NCBI GenBank assembly: GCA_030248215.1
Contig: JASANG010000926.1
Location: 1-64,000 of the forward strand
From: Enoplolaimus lenunculus
Taxonomy: Eukaryota > Nematoda > Enoplea > Enoplida > Thoracostomopsidae
Direction of reading: 5' to 3'
DNA: 64,000 bases
The notes under the pieces are model-generated. The model ran no database searches and had not been told where the DNA came from. It worked only from the letters and a program-made list of their open reading frames with translations. Positions 59,450-64,000 of this stretch are shown here, one piece after another. The translations under genes were made by a program, and so were the position numbers. Position 1 is the first letter of the stretch. Each line of letters begins with the position of its first letter.

Positions 59450-60075
59450 GTAAGTTGGACTATGTCAATTTTCATTTATTAAATCTTTTTCTCAATTTTT
59501 ATTCTTTTTTGTGTTAAAATTTATGAAGTTACTACTGGTCAAATAGGATTTTGGTTATTTTCAAAAAATAAAATAATGTGAGGTACTCCTTACAAAGCTA
59601 CAATCCAATAATTGTTTCTTAATAATAATAATTTCAACTGGTTAACGTGGTTGCAAATTTGCAATCCTAAAGCATTCTTTAGATAATTTTTATTCCTAAA
59701 AGATGCGCGCTACTTTTTGTTTACATTTTGGGTTCACTTTTTAATTCTTAGCTACATCGTTTGCATTGACTTTCATATGAAACTGTTCTGTTTTGAATAA
59801 ATATGTTGTCTTTTGTGTATATATGAAACATTCATTACAACAGCTGGAACGCTGCCCAAAATACAGTATGTGGGTTTTTCCAACTTGAATAATATATATA
59901 GATTTAGTAGGACATACATACAATTATATAAATATATATGTATGTATATATATTTATATTTATAAATAATGTTCAGTTGCGTTTGAATCCTGGATTTATT
60001 TTCGAATTAACTTTTTTGGCAGGATTTTAAGCGTGAGATTCACGGACTTTTTAGCTCATGTCCCATTCCAATGTT

Positions 60076-60307
60076 GGACAATGTATAGAACAGGACCGGA
60101 GCAGTAGTATAAGCATATTCCTAAGCCTAAGTCTAAGCCTTTGGGACACTCAGGAAGAATTGATTTTGTTATTTTTTCACTTCATTTAAGCATATTCCTA
60201 AGTCTAAGCGTAAGCCTAAGCCTAAGGTAAAAAGTTAGTCTAAAGCTTAAACTGACTCTATTACGGCCCCATCGGAAAACGGTCCGGCCCTGTTCTATAC
60301 ATGGGCT
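60076..60307. mobile_element. hAT-type MITE, GGCCCATG family, perfect 8-bp TSD
   Basis: A 232-bp element, GGACAATGTATAGAACAGGA to CCTGTTCTATACATGGGCT, flanked by CCAATGTT on both sides. CCTAAGCCTAAG words fill the core. It is the best evidence that this family also makes 8-bp duplications. Confidence 0.92.
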
Positions 60308-61296
60308 CCAATGTTTAACCATTAATTAAAAGCCTACACAAAACAGCAAATAATATATATAGGTGACTTGTGTGATAAACCGCTACATTTTTGTTGTTTT
60401 AATGTTGTTATATGTCCAATATAAAGCATACCCTGAAAAGCCTAGTCTTAGAATTAGACTTAAGATTAATCTTAAGATTTATAAAGTAACTGTTAGGCTT
60501 TCATTTAGGTTACGTTTAGGCTCAGGTTTAAGCTTTGCAACAAGGTTTATGTTTATCCGTATTTCAAGAACGATGGAGGGATTGGCAACCTGTCGAACCT
60601 ATGGTTTTTGTTGAACCAATCGGTTTTAATACCGGCAAATCCCATGCCCGACTTAGGTATTTTAGCTCCAGCGTTCAAATTATACATGTCAATCATATTT
60701 GTACCTGCCTTATACGACGCCAAATACCTACAGCGTTTAATTAGAAATATATCTGATTTTAAGCTCAATCAAAAGTCTAACTTTTCAAGTAGAAACGTTA
60801 CTCAGTTGAATATGATGTACCTCTATTCTGAAGTGGATCGTGGGATGGGTTGGGATGCCGCTGATCCGACGGAGTCGGTTAGTCAGCGTAATTCCTCAAT
60901 GTCGGCATTGTTAATACAACTTTGTCAATTTCAACTTAAGTTGAAATCGTATTTCGGTCGTTTTTCAGTTGAAGCTGTCCCCCAATTCAAATTTCTTAAC
61001 AGACGGTTACTGCGTTTAGTTTTGGCTTCAGGTTTTGGTAGGAGGGGAGACACAAAGACCCTTACGGCAGTCCGCGTGGAAGCAGTTTAAGAGTTGTGCG
61101 GTAGATTCTAAATATTGATAAATGAATAAAATAGCGTTTGGGATTAAGGGTGCGTTGTAATCGAATGCTAAATATCAGACAAAATTAATGTGCTTATCTG
61201 TGAACTTTGGGCAATCAGTATGGTTGAAGCAAGCGGGGCAGGACAAAACTAGCAATGGTCACATCAGCGAGTGGAACCATTATATTTCTATTTTGT

Positions 61297-61773
61297 TGGC
61301 CAATTTGTTATTCAGATCAATTACTAATTGGTCTATTCCAATCTGCTATTAATAGCAGTTTAGACAAAACTGCTATTGGCCTTATGAACCAATTAGATTT
61401 GATAATTTAGAGAGACGCAATACCGTTAACCAATCAGCGTTGATTTTATGTCACTGTTATTTAGCTACCTGTCACCGTCAATATTTGGCCTAGGCAACAA
61501 CTGAACTTTGGTTAGAACAGCAGATTTATTGGCCAATGTTACTTTTAGGGACGTAACTGTAGATTAAGCATATTCCTAAGCCTAAGCTTAAGCCAAAGCG
61601 TTGCAAAAATGTGTACATAAGCATAAGCCTAAACGTAAGCAAAAAATGTAATTTAGAATCTAATCCTACACTTTGATATACCCACCAGAAACCTGGGCGC
61701 CACTTAAAGTAACATTGGCCGATTTACCTACGCCAAACAGGAATTGACCTTAATAGCAGATTGGCCTATGATT
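61297..61773. mobile_element. CTATTCAGGCCAATTA-family MITE hosting an insertion
   Basis: The left end has TTATTCAGATCAATTACTAA; the right end, after the insertion, reads ATAGCAGATTGGCCTATG. Inside are CAATACCGTTAACCAATCAG and TTATGTCACTGTTATTTAGC shared with 57,938-58,137. It is split by 61,531-61,720. Confidence 0.7.
61531..61720. mobile_element. MITE, GGCCAATGTTACTTTAAG family, nested
   Basis: A 190-bp second copy of the element at 14,916-15,104, GGCCAATGTTACTTTTAGGG to CTTAAAGTAACATTGGCC. Flanks GATTTATT and GATTTACC match at six of eight bases. It lies within the older MITE 61,297-61,773. Confidence 0.85.
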
Positions 61774-62170
61774 CTCGAGCAAGTGCCACTATTCATAAAA
61801 ATTTTATATATGTATTATCCACAAGTCTTAGTTCTCTTAGCTTGCTAAAATGTATATATAATCATCTTTGAAAATTGAAACAACCTTTTTCATAGAATAA
61901 ATTGCCAGAGCCAGTTTCTGCCGGGTTCCATTTTAAGAGCGTAGCGTATACATAAGTTCAAAATTGGGCAATTTGAGTATACACGTCAGGAACAGACGCT
62001 TACGCATAGGAATATGCTTATACTACTGGTACGGCCCGGATCTTTACATTGGCCCAAAATCAAAACATTTCAAAAAATATTCCGCATTGTACGTACGGTC
62101 ACAAAGATTTCGAATTTGAATTTTAAACCCAAATTCCTTCAGAGTAAATTACACAATTATTTAATTTCAG

Positions 62171-62260
62171 ACCAATCTCTCGCCACGTCATCTTCAGCGT
62201 TGTACGCTCGCCGTTCAACTGTTTTCAACTTACCTGTAACAACAACTCCAACACCAACAA

Positions 62261-62291
<31 letters not shown>

Positions 62292-62819
62292 AACGCCTTC
62301 CATCGATTCAATACGATCATTGGTCGGTTGTGGGAATTGGAACAACTCTCAACCAACAACTGCAACAACAACAACAGCAACAACAAAACAACCCAGTTCT
62401 TTCGTCCCAGGCTCTGCTCCTGTGGCATCCACAGTGTTGACTACGAACAATGGCTCAAAACCGTTTGTAAAAGCCGACGATTCGTTTTTGGCGAGTAACC
62501 AAATGCGAAACTACGCTGCTGTCGCAGCTGCTCAAAATTATTTTCAATCTGACGACGGTGGAGGATACTATCGAGACTACGGGAGTATTATTGGCGCAGG
62601 CGGTGCTGGATATGAACCTGCGGGTGGAAGTCTCATTTCTGGGGGGACATTTCACGCCGCAGGCGCTGGAGGTCACGCTTCAGTTGGACATTATACTGGG
62701 ACAGCGGGGGCGTCGAACTTTTTCGGTGATATGTTTTACGGTGGAAATCATTCTGGGAGTATTGGTTCAGGACAAAATTCGTTTTTTGCCAGCTATGCCC
62801 CGTATGCGGCAGATTATAG
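62171..62819 (+). CDS. GATA-family transcription factor, second exon (transactivation region)
   Basis: 649 nt between a TTTCAG acceptor and a GTGAGA donor. It joins the previous exon in phase 1 to give ...AYADSA-DQSLATSSSALYAR. After a Thr/Pro tract (TTTPTPTTTTTTAATTTTTP) it has SIDSIRSLVGCGNWNN, a second Thr/Ala run, then a Gly/Tyr-rich part and ends SFFASYAPYAADY, leaving AG. Low-complexity Thr, Ala, Gly and Tyr-rich sequence is usual for the activation region of GATA proteins. The closing S-Y-x-PY-x-x-[DE]Y resembles the TYPPYVPEY element just before the first zinc finger of GATA2/3. It is the longest believable open frame in the window. Confidence 0.72.
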
Positions 62820-63349
62820 GTGAGAAATATTGGTTTGCATTGTGACGCAACAAGGGCTTATATTCTCAAATGTGTATAGCACTTATTTCCAGTGGAGGAA
62901 CATACAGGAGTGGGGACTCGCCCCCAACTCCAGGATTGTGGCCCGCTTTTAACGTAGAGGTGGATCCAGAATTTATCGGTGTTTCATCTGAGGTTGTCCG
63001 AGCTCACGCTCGTGTTTGATAACTGTGTGGACAGACACCCTTCTGAATACAGTTTAACACAAAAGTTGCAAAATGGTGGATCTAGAAAGTGAATCCATCT
63101 TTAAATTGAATTTACACTTCGCACGCAGCGTGAAATTTTTCATGACGTGTTCTGTTATAGCCAGGTGAAAAGCTCATGTTTTAAGCGAAAAATTTTCAGT
63201 TTACTATCTATCACCCCTTCTTATAGGCAACTCAGCGCAGTGTATATACGTTAAATAATGTATCTCACACCGTGTTTAACAATTACGACACGTATACATA
63301 GTACTAAATCACCACATGACGTGAGAGCCCCCTCGGGCTCGAGCGTCAA

Positions 63350-63422
63350 GCTCCTATAGCTGAGTGGTGATGGTATCGGCCTCCCACTCCAGTCACTGGA
63401 GTTCGAATCCTAGCATAAAAGT
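63350..63422 (+). tRNA. tRNA-like sequence, degenerate (SINE or pseudogene)
   Basis: GCTCCTATAGCTGAGTGGTG has a good A box and GAGTTCGAATCC a good B box, with spacing like a tRNA. The 3' acceptor strand does not pair with the 5' strand and the T stem is weak. It lies within the GATA intron that separates the second and third exons. Probably a tRNA-derived repeat. Confidence 0.6.
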
Positions 63423-63690
63423 ATGTCTCACGGGAAATAGAAAATATTCATGTGAGAAAGGGTTAAGTAAAAGCTTATACAATCTCCATATTCTCCAACC
63501 AGGGGAGACAGCATACGGCACACCTTACTTCAAAACTGTTTATATTACTGTTTTTCAATATATCATTTCAAGTGAGTTATATTATCTTAAGTAAAATTGT
63601 AAGCCAGCGATTGTGGCGAGCGAGCAAATTTGTTAATATTAATTAACCTGGTGATGATTTTAAGATAAAAATTATTTTTCTTTGTTTCAG

Positions 63691-63782
63691 CAGTTTTGCC
63701 GCACTTCATTCCAGCGTTCTGTGTAGGAGTTTTACAACTGGTACAAGTAATCGCGCCCGTGCTAAAAGTCGCTCAAGTACAG
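63691..63782 (+). CDS. GATA-family transcription factor, third exon (just before zinc finger 1)
   Basis: 92 nt between a TTTCAG acceptor and a GTAAAC donor. With AG from the previous exon it reads SSFAALHSSVLCRSFTTGTS then NRARAKSRSST, plus one base G. Vertebrate GATA3 has EYSSGLFPPSSLL, then TGFGCKSRPKARSST, followed by EGRECVNCG. Here the matching order is DYSSF, HSSVL, TTGT and AKSRSST. As I recall, the human GATA3 intron also falls after ACA G at this Thr/Glu point, in the same phase. The zinc fingers should follow past the right edge. It could be GATA1/2/3-type (insect grain or another paralogue); the window cannot decide. Confidence 0.72.
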
Positions 63783-63803
63783 GTAAACAAACCGCATATG
63801 TAT

Positions 63804-63899
63804 CAGGGTACAACCGGAACTCTGCCTCCGGCTCCGGCAGAAAACTGGCCTCCGGCTCCTACTCCGGCTCCGGTATTTTCCACCTCCGGTTGCACCCTG
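63804..63899. mobile_element. CAGGGTACAACCGG-family MITE
   Basis: A 96-bp palindrome from CAGGGTACAACCGG to CCGGTTGCACCCTG, made of CCTCCGGCTCCGG words. Flanks ATATGTAT and ATATATAT match at seven of eight bases, though they are simple sequence. It begins 21 bases after the GATA third exon. Confidence 0.8.
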
Positions 63900-64000
63900 A
63901 TATATATGTATATAATATGTAATCGTTTAAAGCATGATAAGGTTATATTGAATATATTCAAGACGTTTTTGTTTCAAAGTCTCTTATTTATTAAAAATAC

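Larger units (their letters stand above)
59450..62170 (+). other. GATA intron 1 (2.7 kb)
   Basis: From GTAAGT to TTTCAG. It contains MITEs at 60,076-60,307 and 61,297-61,773, an AT-rich run at 59,925-59,970, and one end of a GGCCCATG-family element at 61,995-62,062, about 110 bp from the next exon. A 160-codon plus-strand frame at 60,608-61,090 has no recognised homologue and no clear splice sites, so it is not called. Confidence 0.7.

Noticed and set aside
60608-61090. 160-codon plus-strand frame in the GATA intron
   Set aside because: No ATG at its start, no recognised homologue and no clear splice sites; one chance frame of this length is not surprising in 64 kb.
63350-63422. A functional tRNA gene
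   Set aside because: A and B boxes are good, but the acceptor and T stems do not pair properly.
1-64000. CRISPR array, operon or bacterial gene content
   Set aside because: The regular arrays have no unique spacers, and the genes recognised are split by spliceosomal introns.

Overview
This is eukaryotic, AT-rich, intron-rich DNA, most likely from an arthropod and probably an insect. The ankyrin exon pair resembles insect ankyrins. A short exon-like peptide resembles an insect odorant receptor, and there is no bacterial gene organisation. The species cannot be named from the window. Coding sequence is only about 2-3% of the 64 kb; most of the rest is intron or intergenic DNA filled with short non-autonomous DNA transposons (MITEs), tRNA-derived SINEs, minisatellites and microsatellites. 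No transposase, reverse transcriptase, rRNA gene or convincing intact tRNA gene was seen.

Layout. (a) 1-1,634, minus strand: the first two coding exons of an ankyrin gene, which continues past the left edge. (b) 1.6-13.5 kb: repeats only, including a 36 x 26-bp homogeneous satellite array (11,202-12,137) and a ~475-bp stretch made almost only of A and C (13,023-13,497). (c) 13.5-19.4 kb, G+T-rich on the plus strand: a 78-residue single-pass membrane protein gene (14,183-14,419), the last two exons of a spartin gene (15,670-16,131), and a perfect 192-bp inverted repeat carrying an odorant-receptor-like peptide. (d) 19.4-45 kb, A+C-rich on the plus strand: repeats plus one good minus-strand first exon (25,761-25,922), whose splice phase and C-terminal residues fit it as an alternative first exon of the ankyrin gene. 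(e) 45-53 kb: a cluster of five copies of one tRNA-derived SINE. (f) 49.5-64 kb, G+T-rich: a plus-strand GATA-family transcription factor gene with three coding exons (59,134-59,449; 62,171-62,819; 63,691-63,782). Their splice phases chain in one frame and the last stops just before where the zinc fingers should begin, beyond the right edge.

The genes do not form a functional unit. They are neighbours: a membrane-skeleton adaptor (ankyrin), a lipid-droplet/endosome protein (spartin) and a developmental transcription factor (GATA). If 25,761-25,922 is an ankyrin exon, the spartin segment lies inside an ankyrin intron on the opposite strand. The plus-strand bias toward A+C or G+T changes in blocks that agree with the direction of the recognised genes, so strand composition may be a usable map of transcription here.

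The most unusual things are the 36-unit array, the perfect 192-bp inverted repeat, the A/C-only tract, nested MITEs with clear 8-bp target duplications, and the two-start ankyrin model. I found no convincing undescribed gene system.
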